Positions 45,428 through 55,039 of a stretch of 64,000 nucleotides of DNA are shown here, piece after piece. The position numbers were made by a program, and so were the translations under genes. The DNA comes from Dictyobacter aurantiacus (GTDB taxonomy: Bacteria > Chloroflexota > Ktedonobacteria > Ktedonobacterales > Ktedonobacteraceae), in contig NZ_BIFQ01000002.1 in the NCBI RefSeq assembly GCF_003967515.1, positions 2,666,001-2,730,000 of the forward strand, in the 5' to 3' direction. The notes under the pieces are model-generated. The model had not been told where the DNA came from. It ran no database searches and saw nothing but the letters and a program-made list of their open reading frames with translations. Numbering within the stretch: the first letter of the stretch is position 1; the number at the start of each line of letters is the position of its first letter.

Positions 45428-46327
45428 ATGGATCTACGGCATTTGCAGACGTTCAAGGTGATTGCGGAGGCAGGGAGTTTTGTCCAGGCTGCCGAGCGAC
45501 TGCAATACGCGCAATCAACACTCACATTACACATTCAGCAACTTGAAGCGGAGCTGGGAGTCGAACTCTTTGATCGCCAACGGAGAAAAATTCAGCTGAC
45601 TGCCGCAGGACACACACTCCTCATCCACGCTCAGCATGTCCTCAATCACGTCGAGCAAATGCAGCAGGATCTCTCAGATCTCGCCGCAGGAGAGAGCGGC
45701 ACGTTACGTGTGGGCATGATCGAGCCAATAGCACGCCTCTATCTTATGCAGGTCATGTGCACCTTTCATGAGCGCTATCCCCGGATCCGTCTCACCATCG
45801 AGATCCTGAGCACAAACCGCACGCACGAACAACTCCTAGCCAATCAGATTGATCTCGGCATCTCAACACCACCACCCGCCAACGGAGGACTCAACTTCGA
45901 ACCAATCCTGACCGAAACGCCTGTCCTACTCCTCCCCGAAAACCATGTTCTCCTGCAACAAGACGAGATCGTGCTGAGCGATCTATGTGCTGAATGCTTG
46001 CTCCTCACGGATCCGCCCTGTGCCTATCGCATGGCGATCGAGCAAGCCTTTATGGCACGCGGACTTCCACTGGCAATTGGCATTGAGATCGGGAGTCTCG
46101 AAATTATCAAGCAAGCCGTCCAGCAAGGAATGGGCGTCGCAATCATGCCGAAACTCGCCACATACCATATTCCAGACGGCACGGTTATCCGACGTATCAA
46201 AGACTGGAAGCTGCATCTGCCTCTTGGTCTCATCACCAGAGAAGTTCCGCTTCCACAAAGCAAGGCAATACAAGCGTTCAGCTCCCTGTTCAAACAGGCC
46301 GTCGCAGACGCTGGAGCAGCGGCTTGA
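45428..46327 (+). CDS. LysR-family transcriptional regulator
   Basis: A 299-aa LysR protein starting 'MDLRHLQTFKVIAEAGSFVQ' with the HTH 'AAERLQYAQSTLTLHIQQLE' (about residues 21-40) followed by the substrate-binding domain ('GTLRVGMIEPIARLYLMQVM', 'NQIDLGISTPPP', 'VQQGMGVAIMPKLATYHI'). GGAGG is just before ATG 45428; the upstream extension is unlikely. It is divergent from the hydrolase and probably senses that enzyme's substrate or product. Confidence 0.93.
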   Translation: MDLRHLQTFKVIAEAGSFVQAAERLQYAQSTLTLHIQQLEAELGVELFDRQRRKIQLTAAGHTLLIHAQHVLNHVEQMQQDLSDLAAGESGTLRVGMIEPIARLYLMQVMCTFHERYPRIRLTIEILSTNRTHEQLLANQIDLGISTPPPANGGLNFEPILTETPVLLLPENHVLLQQDEIVLSDLCAECLLLTDPPCAYRMAIEQAFMARGLPLAIGIEIGSLEIIKQAVQQGMGVAIMPKLATYHIPDGTVIRRIKDWKLHLPLGLITREVPLPQSKAIQAFSSLFKQAVADAGAAA

Positions 46328-46383
46328 TATCTACCAACCCACGAGATGTGCAACGAGACGCGGGTTTGGCTTATGATCTCCCA

Positions 46384-47226
46384 TCAAGAGGTAGCAGACA
46401 ACGCCTGTTCTAGCTTTGAAGCGGTTGCAGGGGAAGCGGCATAGACTTTCACACGGAGATCGGAAGAAAAAGAGGCTTGAAAGGTCACATGGTCAAATTC
46501 CAGGAGACCGAGCGCCGGGTGGATCATGGATCGTGGTCCATTGGGCAACCCTCGTACATCCTGTTGCTCCCACCATTCCCGAAATAATGGGCTCATGTCC
46601 TGCAAATCATGGAGTAATTCTTCAAACGAGGCATCGCCCGGATAGCGGGCGTAATCGGCACGAAATTGGGCCACCAGATTGCGCATCTGCACCTCCCAGT
46701 CAAGATCGGGCGAGCGTCCTTGCAACTGCAAGTAGCGCCAGACCACATTGAGCGAGTGCGGTGGAAAGGGCTCATCAAAGCGAAAGAGCAGGCCAGCCGC
46801 CCGATTCCAGAAGAGAACGTCCCAGCGCCGCCCGATCACAAAGGCTGGATGAGGAGTTAGCGCGTCCACCGTGCGTCGTAATGCCAGTGGAACCTCTTCT
46901 TCCTCTGCTGGCGCTTTCGCTGGCAGGGTGTGACCTGAAAGCCTGAACAGATGCTGCTCCTCTGCAGGGGTGAGCCTGAGCGCCTGCGCTATGCTTTCCA
47001 GAACGGACATTGAGGGATGAACCTCCTGTCCCTGCTCCAGCAAGGTATACCAGGAGACCCCGATATTCGCCAATTCCGCCACGTCTTCGCGCCGCAGCCC
47101 TGGCGTTCGGCGCCTGCTGCGTGCTGGTAATCCTACCTCTGCTTGAGAGAGCCGGGCGCGGCGGGTGCGCAAGAAGGCCGCGAGCGCTTGTCGGCGTTCT
47201 CGTTCTGTCTCTTCCATCTGTTCCAT
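46384..47226 (-). CDS. XRE-family regulator with MmyB-like ligand domain
   Basis: A 280-aa protein. The N-terminal HTH is 'LAAFLRTRRARLSQAEVGLP' followed by 'GLRREDVAELANIGVSWYTL' and 'LEQGQEVHPS', the family's standard opening. The C-terminal MmyB-like PAS-type domain starts at 'VDALTPHPAFVIGRRWDVLF' and contains 'NVVWRYL', 'AQFRADYARYPGD' and 'FDHVTFQASF'. Such one-component regulators often control a divergent oxidoreductase, here the epimerase-like gene at 47394. Confidence 0.92.
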   Translation of the reverse strand: MEQMEETERERRQALAAFLRTRRARLSQAEVGLPARSRRRTPGLRREDVAELANIGVSWYTLLEQGQEVHPSMSVLESIAQALRLTPAEEQHLFRLSGHTLPAKAPAEEEEVPLALRRTVDALTPHPAFVIGRRWDVLFWNRAAGLLFRFDEPFPPHSLNVVWRYLQLQGRSPDLDWEVQMRNLVAQFRADYARYPGDASFEELLHDLQDMSPLFREWWEQQDVRGLPNGPRSMIHPALGLLEFDHVTFQASFSSDLRVKVYAASPATASKLEQALSATS

Positions 47227-47393
47227 CTCCTTATCCTACTACTCGCAATCATACGATCACGAGAGGTTGGTTATCTGATTCTCTCTCAAGCATACTAAGC
47301 ATGTCGTATCCAGGTCAAGCGAAACGTGCGAAGAGACCTGGCAATGCCTCTCTTTCGACAGTAAGAGAGAAGTTTTCATCCACAAGGAGTCAA

Positions 47394-48245
47394 ATGATCA
47401 TGAAAACCATTCTTGTCACTGGTGCAACTGGTAAGGTTGGGAGCCATTTCGTACCCCGTCTGTTGCAACGCGAACATACCGTGCGTCTTCTCGTTCGCCG
47501 AGCGGAGCAGGCTGAGGCTTTCCGCAAGCTGGGAGCTGAGGTGATCGTGGGAGATCTGAGCCAGCCAGAGAGCCTCGCTTCGGCTGTTACGGGAGTCCAG
47601 ACCGTAGTTCATCTGGCAGCCTTCTTCCGGGGAACTGACCAGGAGCGAATCAGGACGACCAATGAGGAAGGTGCTCTGGCTCTGGCGAACGCCTCCCTTT
47701 CCGCAGGAGTTGAGCGTTTTGTCTTCACCAGCACGAACCTGGTCTATGGTCCGGGTCGTGGTCGGCCTGTGCGCGAAGATGACCTCCTCCAGCCAGCATC
47801 CACCTATCCGCAGACCAAGGCCGCAGCTGAACAGGCGCTACAGGAACTGTATCGCACGCGAGGGTTGGGAGTGCGTATCCTGCGTCTGGGTTTTGTCTAT
47901 GGAGAAGGAGATCCGCATGTGACCGACTTCCTGCCACTCACGCAATCGTGGCATCCGGCAAAACGGCTGCATATGGTGCATCATGCCGATGTCTCACAGG
48001 CATTACTGCGTGCTGTTGCCACCTCTGGGATCGATGGCCAGATCTACAATGTTGCTGATGATGCACCCATGAGTCTCGCAGAGTTGCGGCACCTGAATGG
48101 TCTGCCGGAAGGTGCAAGTGACGCAGCAGCTCCCTTCAACGATCCGTGGGAAGGGATCGTTGATATCCTTCGCATCCGAGATGAACTGGGTTTCCGCCCC
48201 TTCTATCCTTCGTATTATGCTGCTAGAGATGCAGGTGTGCTTTAA
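47394..48245 (+). CDS. NAD-dependent epimerase/dehydratase (extended SDR)
   Basis: A 283-aa protein: 'TILVTGATGKVGSHFVPRLL' is the nucleotide-binding loop, 'VVHLAAFFRG' and 'ERFVFTSTNLVYGPGRGRPV' carry the Ser/Thr, and 'STYPQTKAAAEQALQEL' the YxxxK pair. The C-terminal 'DGQIYNVADDAPMSLAEL' is typical of nucleotide-sugar or lactaldehyde-type epimerases. AAGGAG precedes the ATGs at 47394 and 47400. It is divergent from the XRE/MmyB gene and likely its target. A 16-bp stem terminator follows. Confidence 0.88.
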   Translation: MIMKTILVTGATGKVGSHFVPRLLQREHTVRLLVRRAEQAEAFRKLGAEVIVGDLSQPESLASAVTGVQTVVHLAAFFRGTDQERIRTTNEEGALALANASLSAGVERFVFTSTNLVYGPGRGRPVREDDLLQPASTYPQTKAAAEQALQELYRTRGLGVRILRLGFVYGEGDPHVTDFLPLTQSWHPAKRLHMVHHADVSQALLRAVATSGIDGQIYNVADDAPMSLAELRHLNGLPEGASDAAAPFNDPWEGIVDILRIRDELGFRPFYPSYYAARDAGVL

Positions 48246-48249
48246 TGCC

Positions 48250-48287
48250 GTTGCCAGTGAGAGACGGACTTGTCTCTCACTGGCAAC
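48250..48287 (+). terminator. Perfect 16-bp stem terminator
   Basis: GTTGCCAGTGAGAGAC (48250-48265) pairs with GTCTCTCACTGGCAAC (48272-48287), five bases after the epimerase stop. Confidence 0.75.
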
Positions 48288-48692
48288 AAGATGTTTCCAC
48301 ATCGCGTGGGAAGGACCCACGGGGTGCGCAACGAGATTTAAGTAATCTTTTTGTTTCTGTGTGAAGTCTCTTTGCAGCCCCGTGGCGACACCGCCGGGGT
48401 TGACAGCGTTGGCGACGATACCGTCAGCGGCCCAGTGGCGTGTAACTTCGACCGCGAATAACGAGTCGGCGGTCTTGGACTGTGCGTAGGCTGCCTGTGG
48501 GTCGTACTCGTGCCGTTCGAAATGGATGTCGTCTAACACGACCGGTGATCTCATATGTGCCGTGGAGCTGACTGAGACGATGCGTGCCTCGCCCCGTTCG
48601 CGGGCACCAATGGCGAGGGCGTCATGCAATCCGAGGTTCAGGGTGAAGTGGCCAAGGTAATTGGTGACGAACTGCAGTTCCCATTCAATTGG
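48288..48692 (-). pseudogene. SDR internal fragment
   Basis: A middle piece of an SDR on the minus strand: 'EWELQFVTNYLGHFTLNLGL', 'ARIVSVSSTAHMRSPVVLDD' (Ser), 'YDPQAAYAQSKTADSLFAVE' (YxxxK pattern as YAQSK) and 'GIVANAVNPGGVATGLQRDF'. The N-terminal Rossmann loop is missing; the left end runs into the terminator hairpin of the epimerase gene, and the right end into the 271-bp repeat at 48695. Truncated at both ends. Confidence 0.85.
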
Positions 48693-48694
48693 AG

Positions 48695-48965
48695 AAAGAA
48701 TATCGATGAATAACGCGCACTGCATCCTCCGTCCAGATGTACTGTTCCTCCACATCGATGCCGTCCTGCAGGATGACGTGAATGAACCGATGTACGTTGA
48801 GCAGTCACTCCTGCAGATGTTCACACAAAATGGTCAGTTCCGTCCGCTTCCTGGCGTAATCTACCATTGACGCTCACTTCGCAGTGGGTTATAGTATCAA
48901 CAAGTGGTTGATTGGTCCAGGTCCAACCATACAAATATGGAAAGAGATCCACAAGTGCAAAGGAG
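48695..48965. repeat. 271-bp repeat, copy 1 (upstream of LuxR/MalT gene)
   Basis: Matches 53125-53395 with scattered substitutions and no length change. It ends in GCAAAGGAG, a Shine-Dalgarno-like sequence. Short frames are open on both strands but the substitution pattern does not favour coding. Confidence 0.85.
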
Positions 48966-48983
48966 TTTGAAAGGCTCAACCTC

Positions 48984-51671
48984 GTGTCTGACCTCACTAT
49001 TCCTATAACCAAATGTTTGGTTCCGCCCGTCCGCACACACTATCTTGACCGCACCAGACTCCTGGACCATATGCTGGCATTGGGACCGTATCCGCTGGTT
49101 CTCCTTTCGGCAACGGCAGGCTTTGGAAAAACGACCCTGCTGGCAAGCTGGGCTCGGCTTCAGCAATCGCCTGTAGCGTGGCTCCAACTTGATGCGCTGG
49201 ATAACGATCCTGCTCGCTTCTGGCTCTCGCTGCTGACAGCCATGCGAGTGTGTTGGCCATATCTGGGGGAATCTTTACTAGCTCAGCTGAACGCGCTACA
49301 GCCCCCACTGCTGCTGTCACTGGCCACCACGCTTATCAACGAAATTGCACAGGAGAAGCAAAATATCATGCTGGTGCTGGATGACTACCATATCGTGGAA
49401 AATCCTTTGATCCAGCAGGTGATCACTTTCCTGGTTGAACATGCCCCGTCCCATTTTCACTTGTTGCTTGCCAGTCGTGTTGATCCCGATCTGCCTCTGG
49501 CTCGCTGGCGCTTTCGCGGTCTACTTGGCGAACTGCGTACTTCCGAACTGCGCTTGAACGCAGTTGAAGCCGCTCACTATGTCCAGCGAGTCGCTGGCCA
49601 GGTCTTGTCTGAGGAGACGCTGAATCGCCTGTTGGAGCGCACCGAAGGCTGGATTGCCGGCATGCAACTCGCAGCACTTTCCTTGCGCGGTCAAGCTGAT
49701 CCGACCAGCGTGCTGCCCTCCTTGAGTGGCAAGCAGCGCTTTCTCCTGGACTATGTGCAGGATGAGATCCTGGCGCAGCAAGCCCCGGAGGTCAGGCATT
49801 TTCTCCTTCGTGCCTCAATACTGGAGCGCTTGCAGGCCGATCTCTGCCAGGCAGTTCTGAGTGAGCCGAACAGTCAGATGCTCCTTGAGCAAGCGGAACG
49901 CTCAAACCTCTTCCTGGTTGCGCTTGATGAAGATCGCCAGTGGTTTCGCTTCCACACCCTTTTTCGCGAAGCGCTGCTTGCGCTTCTGTGCGAGCAGGAA
50001 CCAGAGACTCTTCCTGGGCTGCACCAGCGCGCAGGCATCTGGCTCGCAGAGCACGAACAGCTTCACGAGGCCATTAACCACCTACTGACCGCGCAAGATT
50101 ACCCCACCGCGGCCCAGCTTATCCGTCGCTTTATCAGCCCGCAGCATTGGCGCAATGAGTACCGCACACTGCTCACCTGGCTGGAGTGGCTGCCGCGGGA
50201 GGAAGTGCTTGCCCATCCTGATCTGAGCTTCTGGTGGGCCTTTTCCTTGATCCTGACCTCTCTGCACCGCCTGAGCGATCCCGGTCTCAGTGTGACCATC
50301 CTGGCCGCACTCCAACAGGCTGAGGAGGGTTTTCGGGCTGCTGGCAACGTGTATGGCGTCGGGCAGGTGCATACCATGCGGATGATTGTCTCTGCCAACC
50401 AGGGCGACTTTTCCACAAGCATTGAAGAGGCACGCCTGGCTCTGGATGTGCTGCCCGCCCACGATCGTCAGTGGCGCTATCGCGCGCTGGCGGGTGCCGC
50501 TCTAGGCAGTGTCTTCCACGGTGATCTGCGGGCCGCATACGAGCAGGCCCAGGAAGCTCTGACCCTCTCCACAGCAGCCCGCTGGTTACCTTCCATGCAA
50601 GACGCAGCCGTGTACCTGGGCGAGGTCTATCTACGGCGTGGCGAACTGGGTCAGGCGGCCAGTTATTTCCGTCAATCCCAGGCCTTTGCGGAAGAATATC
50701 TGCATCTCAGTCAACTCCAACTTGTCCAGGCCTCTGGCCTGCGCCTCAACCACTACGACCGCATGGCCCTCTACTGTCTGGCCGCCATTGCCTACGCTCG
50801 TAATGAGATCGACGAAGCTCGATCAACCATGCAGAACGCCTTGAAGCAGGGTCCGATGGTCTTCTTCCCTACGTTAACGCCCGGTTTCCTGTTGCAACTC
50901 CGTCTTGCTTTGACTCCCGGCTCACCGGTATCCGCTCGCACGCTTCTCCAGCAGCACGTGACAGACGCGAAGCTGCCACTGGAAAGACGTGAAGCAAATC
51001 TGGCTGAGGCCTGGCTAGCTCTCAAGCAGGGGAATCTCGCGCATACCCAGCGCTGGGCCGCGCAGCTTCTGGCCGGATCTGACGGAGACTATCCCTATAT
51101 CCGCCGCTGCGAGGAGCAGTTGCTCCTCGCCCGCCTGTGCCTCGCCGAAGGGCGCGCCGATGAGGCACTGGCGCAGCTTTCAATCCTCCAGGCCGATGGG
51201 GAGGCACACGAGCATGTCACTGTCTTGCTCGAAACGCTCGTCCTGACCACCCTGGCCCACCAGGCACTCGGCGCTTCTAATCTGGCCCAGGGCAGCCTGC
51301 GTGAGGCGCTCACCCGTGCTCAGCCGGAGGAGAATCTCCGCCTCTTCCTTGATGAAGGCGACGCACTGGTACCCCTGCTCGCCGCGCTGCTGCCTGATCT
51401 CCAGGATCAGCCGCTCCACGATTTTGTGGCTCGCCTGCTTTCCGCTGCAATGCCCGCTCAGACATCCTCTGATCTTCTGGAAACCCTGACGCCGCAAGAA
51501 ACGCGAGTCCTGCATCTGCTCGCCGCCGGGTTCTCGAATCAGCAGATTGCTGAGGAACTGGTGATCACGCTGGTCACCGCCAAAAAGCATGTGAGCAATA
51601 TCCTTGGCAAGCTGAACGTAAGCAGTCGAACCCAGGCCCTCGCCCAGGCTCGCAAACGCGGTCTGCTCTAA
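48984..51671 (+). CDS. LuxR-family regulator of the MalT type
   Basis: A protein of about 895 aa. N-terminal ATPase: 'PLVLLSATAGFGKTTLLASW', 'SPVAWLQLDALDNDPARFWL', 'NIMLVLDDYHIVENPLIQQV', 'HLLLASRVDPDLPLARWRFR'; winged helix near 'EVRHFLLRASILERLQADLC'; TPR-like sensor through the centre; C-terminal LuxR HTH 'LTPQETRVLHLLAAGFSNQQ' then 'IAEELVITLVTAKKHVSNIL'. It is an ATP- and inducer-dependent activator. GTG 48984 with GAAAGG upstream is the preferred start; a longer frame from 48912 lies inside the 271-bp repeat. The hydrolase 94 bp downstream is a likely target. Confidence 0.92.
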   Translation: MSDLTIPITKCLVPPVRTHYLDRTRLLDHMLALGPYPLVLLSATAGFGKTTLLASWARLQQSPVAWLQLDALDNDPARFWLSLLTAMRVCWPYLGESLLAQLNALQPPLLLSLATTLINEIAQEKQNIMLVLDDYHIVENPLIQQVITFLVEHAPSHFHLLLASRVDPDLPLARWRFRGLLGELRTSELRLNAVEAAHYVQRVAGQVLSEETLNRLLERTEGWIAGMQLAALSLRGQADPTSVLPSLSGKQRFLLDYVQDEILAQQAPEVRHFLLRASILERLQADLCQAVLSEPNSQMLLEQAERSNLFLVALDEDRQWFRFHTLFREALLALLCEQEPETLPGLHQRAGIWLAEHEQLHEAINHLLTAQDYPTAAQLIRRFISPQHWRNEYRTLLTWLEWLPREEVLAHPDLSFWWAFSLILTSLHRLSDPGLSVTILAALQQAEEGFRAAGNVYGVGQVHTMRMIVSANQGDFSTSIEEARLALDVLPAHDRQWRYRALAGAALGSVFHGDLRAAYEQAQEALTLSTAARWLPSMQDAAVYLGEVYLRRGELGQAASYFRQSQAFAEEYLHLSQLQLVQASGLRLNHYDRMALYCLAAIAYARNEIDEARSTMQNALKQGPMVFFPTLTPGFLLQLRLALTPGSPVSARTLLQQHVTDAKLPLERREANLAEAWLALKQGNLAHTQRWAAQLLAGSDGDYPYIRRCEEQLLLARLCLAEGRADEALAQLSILQADGEAHEHVTVLLETLVLTTLAHQALGASNLAQGSLREALTRAQPEENLRLFLDEGDALVPLLAALLPDLQDQPLHDFVARLLSAAMPAQTSSDLLETLTPQETRVLHLLAAGFSNQQIAEELVITLVTAKKHVSNILGKLNVSSRTQALAQARKRGLL

Positions 51672-51765
51672 ATCTACTCCCTTTCTACTGCTTTGGTATA
51701 CCGCGCTGATACGGCATCTCGCTGTATCCTTGGCATAGATCACAGAGAAAGGATACAAGACTCCA

Positions 51766-52965
51766 ATGACTACCTATACAGTACCAACTCGCACTACTAT
51801 CTCATTTCCGATTGGTTACTATCACTTGCATTCAGATGAAAGCGTCAACTTTCAACTGAACCGCTTCTATAGCTGGGTCGGTGATCCTGCTATGCTCGAC
51901 GAAATGCGTGCCGTCTCGGCTGGCGTCAGCGACTACCCGACGTTCCAGCGCATCTTTATCAATCTGGGCGAAAAATACCTGGCTCTGGGTGAAACGCTCA
52001 AAGGCGCTACCTATCTTCGCCTGGCCGAGTTCTTTCTTTCTGTTCATGATGAGCGGAAACAGCCAATTCGACGGCGCTTTATCCAACTTGTACGGGACCA
52101 CTATGGAGTGACACCCGAGAATCATAGCCAGATCCCCTTCGCAGATGGCTGGCTATCGGCCTATCGCTTTACCCCCGCACATCCAAAAGGAACGATTGTG
52201 GTCTTCGGCGGCTTTGATAGTTACATCGAAGAGTGGTTCCTGGGCGGCTTTGCCTTTGAGCAGGCTGGCTACGATGTGGTCCTCTTCGAGGGTCCTGGTC
52301 AGGGCACGCCACTGGAAGATGCCGGGCTCACCTTTACGCCCGCCTGGGATACAGTTGTCAAAACAGTGCTGGATTATTACCAGCTCTCTGACGTGACGTT
52401 GATGGGTTTCTCCATGGGGGGGGGCCTGGTTGTGCGTTCTGCTGCTTATGAAAAACGCGTTCAGCGCATCATCTCCTACGGCATCATGACCAGCTTTCTA
52501 GACGTTCAGTTGCGCATGTTTTTAGAGCCTGTGCGTGCGCAGATCCTAAATTGGTTAAACAGTGGCAACGCTGACGCCCTCAACTCCTTTGTCCAGGAAG
52601 CCCAGAAAAAGAGCCTCCTCCTGGAATGGGTGATGGAGCAAGCCATGCACACATTCGGCCAGCAGACTCCCTTTGACGTCTTTGCGGCGCTTCAAGCCTA
52701 TGAGACCGCCTCGGTTTCTCCACTGGTCACGCAAGATGTTCTGCTGCTCCATGGAACCAAAGACCACTACATTCCAACTCATCAGTTCGTTGATCAGATC
52801 GCTCTGTTGACCAATGCTCGCTCCTTGACTGCTCGCGCATTTACTGAGTATGAACAGGCGCAGAACCACTGTCAGGTTGGCAACTACGGGCTGGCTCTCC
52901 GCGAAGTTCTGACCTGGCTTGACGCTTTGCAGAAACGCGATGCAGAGCTTGCGGAAACACGCTAG
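51766..52965 (+). CDS. Alpha/beta hydrolase (serine type, FrsA/dienelactone-like)
   Basis: A 399-aa protein with an N-terminal helical cap (about 120 residues) and a hydrolase core: 'PKGTIVVFGGFDSYIEEWFL', elbow 'VTLMGFSMGGGLVVRSAAYE' with Ser, 'VLLLHGTKDHYIPTHQF' with Asp, and 'QNHCQVGNYGLALREVL' with His. This layout resembles pseudooxynicotine-type C-C hydrolases and FrsA-like esterases. It stands 94 bp after the LuxR/MalT gene in the same direction and is probably activated by it. Confidence 0.88.
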   Translation: MTTYTVPTRTTISFPIGYYHLHSDESVNFQLNRFYSWVGDPAMLDEMRAVSAGVSDYPTFQRIFINLGEKYLALGETLKGATYLRLAEFFLSVHDERKQPIRRRFIQLVRDHYGVTPENHSQIPFADGWLSAYRFTPAHPKGTIVVFGGFDSYIEEWFLGGFAFEQAGYDVVLFEGPGQGTPLEDAGLTFTPAWDTVVKTVLDYYQLSDVTLMGFSMGGGLVVRSAAYEKRVQRIISYGIMTSFLDVQLRMFLEPVRAQILNWLNSGNADALNSFVQEAQKKSLLLEWVMEQAMHTFGQQTPFDVFAALQAYETASVSPLVTQDVLLLHGTKDHYIPTHQFVDQIALLTNARSLTARAFTEYEQAQNHCQVGNYGLALREVLTWLDALQKRDAELAETR

Positions 52966-53124
52966 ACGCGCTCTTTCGGACAACATGCTCTGGCGAGGCC
53001 TGAAGCACTTGCGGGGTCCCAGTTTGCCACTGTAGGGGTAAAATTGCATACCATTATGCACATTGCACAAAGAGCTTTTCGTGTTCCTGCCAGATTCCCG
53101 AGGTCATGCGTTTTGTCCAAAGAT
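52966..53124. other. Spacer before 271-bp repeat copy 2
   Basis: No gene or clear hairpin seen. Confidence 0.4.
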
Positions 53125-53395
53125 AAAGAATATCGATGAATAACGCGCACTGCATCCTCCGTCCAGATGTACTGTTCTTCCACATCAATGCCGTCCTGCA
53201 GGATGATGTGAATGAACCGATGTACGTTGAGCAGTCACTCCTGCAGATGTTCACACAAAATGGCCAGATCCGTCCGCTTCCTGGCTTGATCGACCATTGG
53301 TGTTCCCTGCGCCGGTGGCTATAGTATCAACAAGTGGTTGATTGATCCTGGTCCAACCATCCAAGCATGGAAAGAGATCCGCAAGTGCAAAGGAG
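53125..53395. repeat. 271-bp repeat, copy 2 (upstream of PfpI-like gene)
   Basis: Second copy of 48695-48965. Again it ends in GCAAAGGAG immediately before a gene. Confidence 0.85.
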
Positions 53396-53405
53396 AATGA
53401 GAGCC

Positions 53406-53780
53406 ATGCCGGTCTTCGACTCGTTTCTGACGACTATCCAGCAAGCGGGCGAGTTGGAGACGCGGGAGCGGCGCGTGCTTTTCCTGATGCTGCCGCAGAT
53501 CAACCTGCTGGACCTGGCGGGACCAGCACAGGTTTTTGACGCCGCAGCGCGGCTGGGCATGCCCTACAGGCTGATCTTCTGTGCCCATCGACAGGAGGTG
53601 TGCAGTGCACAAGGATTGGTCTTTGCCCATCTCCAGCCGCTCGAACCCGTCCAGCCAGGCGATCTGATGATCGTGCCTGGTCTGCAGCTCAACAGCGAGG
53701 AGAGCAGGAGCGGGCTCTGGGAACCGGCGATCATCCACTGGCTACGCAACGCCGCTAGCGCGGCGTTGGTTTTCGGATAA
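53406..53780 (+). pseudogene. DJ-1/PfpI (GlxA-like) domain, C-terminally truncated
   Basis: A 124-aa piece equal to the first half of a DJ-1/PfpI domain of the GlxA-type regulators: 'RRVLFLMLPQINLLDLAGPA' and 'QVFDAAARLGMPYRLIFCAH' are the first strand-helix units; 'PGDLMIVPGLQLNSEESRSG' precedes the nucleophile elbow. It stops at 'AASAALVFG', before the usual C-(S/A)-G elbow and any AraC-type HTH, so it cannot be a complete regulator. The ATG at 53406 (or 53397) follows the AAAGGAG at the end of the 271-bp repeat. Confidence 0.75.
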
Positions 53781-53818
53781 GATCTTCATCAGAAATTCAA
53801 AGTCTAGAAAGGAACAAA

Positions 53819-54688
53819 ATGATGACACCACTTCCAGCTCAGCTAGAGCCTCTTTTTACCCATCAAACAGCACAGGTCAATGGGGTCCGTTTGCATTATG
53901 TGATTGGCGGTCAAGGATTTCCGGTGCTGCTGCTCCACGGCTGGCCTCAGACCTGGTACGCATGGAGAAAAATCATGCCTGCACTCGCCGAGAAATATAC
54001 GGTGATCGCGCCCGATTCACGTGGGATGGGCGATTCGGAACGAACGGAAAGCGGCTATGATGCCTCCACGCTGGCTGAGGACGTTTTCTCGCTGGTGCGC
54101 TCTCTGGGTTTTGAGCACATTTTCCTCATCAGTCATGACCTGGGCGTCTCAGCCGCCTATGCCTATGCCGCACGATACCGGGAGGCCGTGCAGCGTCTCG
54201 TGATTCTGGATGCTCCCCTCGAAGGTTTTGGGCGCGAAGAGTATGCCGCCAAAAACAGTGTCTGGCACTATGGCTTGTTCCAGGCTCCCAGGAGCCTGGC
54301 GGAATCCCTTGTCGAGGGACGTGAGCACATCCTGCTGCAGTGGTTCTTCGCCCGCGCGAGAAATTCGGCTGCCTTCACGCAAGAGGATATTGCTGAGTAC
54401 GTTCGTTGCTACTCTGGTCGAGATGCCTTACGAGCCGGATTTGAGTATTATCGCTCGTTCTCAACCAATGCACAGCAATTTAGAGCATACAGCAAAGAAA
54501 AGTTACGCATCCCGGTTTTAGCGCTGGGAGGCGAATATAGCGGTGCAGGCTGGCCTTTCTATAGTTTCGCTCAACTCGCCGAAAACGTCTCCGGCGGCAT
54601 CATCCCCGAGTGTGGCCATTATATTGCGGAGGAACAACCAGAAGAACTGCTCCAACGCCTCAATACATTTTTCTCTGAACAAGAGTAG
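53819..54688 (+). CDS. Alpha/beta hydrolase, epoxide-hydrolase-like (copy 2)
   Basis: A 289-aa close paralogue of the hydrolase at 44377-45249; long segments are identical (for example 'HGWPQTWYAWRKIMPALAEK'). The Asp nucleophile is kept in 'FLISHDLGVSAAYAYAARY' although GHD has become SHD, and the His is in 'GGIIPECGHYIAEEQPEEL'. AGAAAGGAACAAA precedes the ATG. It has no adjacent LysR gene; instead it follows the truncated PfpI-like gene by 38 bp. Confidence 0.9.
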   Translation: MMTPLPAQLEPLFTHQTAQVNGVRLHYVIGGQGFPVLLLHGWPQTWYAWRKIMPALAEKYTVIAPDSRGMGDSERTESGYDASTLAEDVFSLVRSLGFEHIFLISHDLGVSAAYAYAARYREAVQRLVILDAPLEGFGREEYAAKNSVWHYGLFQAPRSLAESLVEGREHILLQWFFARARNSAAFTQEDIAEYVRCYSGRDALRAGFEYYRSFSTNAQQFRAYSKEKLRIPVLALGGEYSGAGWPFYSFAQLAENVSGGIIPECGHYIAEEQPEELLQRLNTFFSEQE

Positions 54689-55039
54689 CAGGCCTCTTCT
54701 CTAGAAGCCGGTATAACCTACCATCGGCATCTATCTTGCACGAAAGGCAGCTGTTTTGATGAAATGAGGCTGGAGGTGTCTGCAAAACTCCTCCAATCTC
54801 TCCAAAATGCTGTTCTTCCAATTCGAGGTAATGCCGCACAGTATCCAATCAAAGGTGAATTGACTCATCTTAGATCTAGGTGCTTTGCCTCACCAGTAAT
54901 CTGAAGACTCCCTCGTCGAAAGAACGAGGGGTTCTGAGTGGTGCTTCCACGCTTCCAGCCGACCCTGCCGAAACAGGAAGGCTGGCTCTTGTGTGGCTTC
55001 ACTCAGACTTTGAGGTTTTTCAAGAAAGGAAACAGACAG
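54689..55039. other. Gap with a short hairpin
   Basis: No gene is recognised. CCCTCGT (54910-54916) and ACGAGGG (54924-54930) form a 7-bp hairpin, perhaps a weak terminator or leader structure ahead of the CMD gene run. Confidence 0.4.

Noticed and set aside
47010..47393. N-terminal extension of the epimerase frame
   Set aside because: It is antisense to the XRE/MmyB gene, low-complexity, and the ribosome site and Rossmann start both lie at 47394-47400.
48695..48870. Plus-strand small ORF (MNNAHCILRPDVLF...) inside the 271-bp repeat
   Set aside because: The frame is open in both copies, but differences fall in first and third codon positions alike and there is no ribosome site, so coding is not supported.
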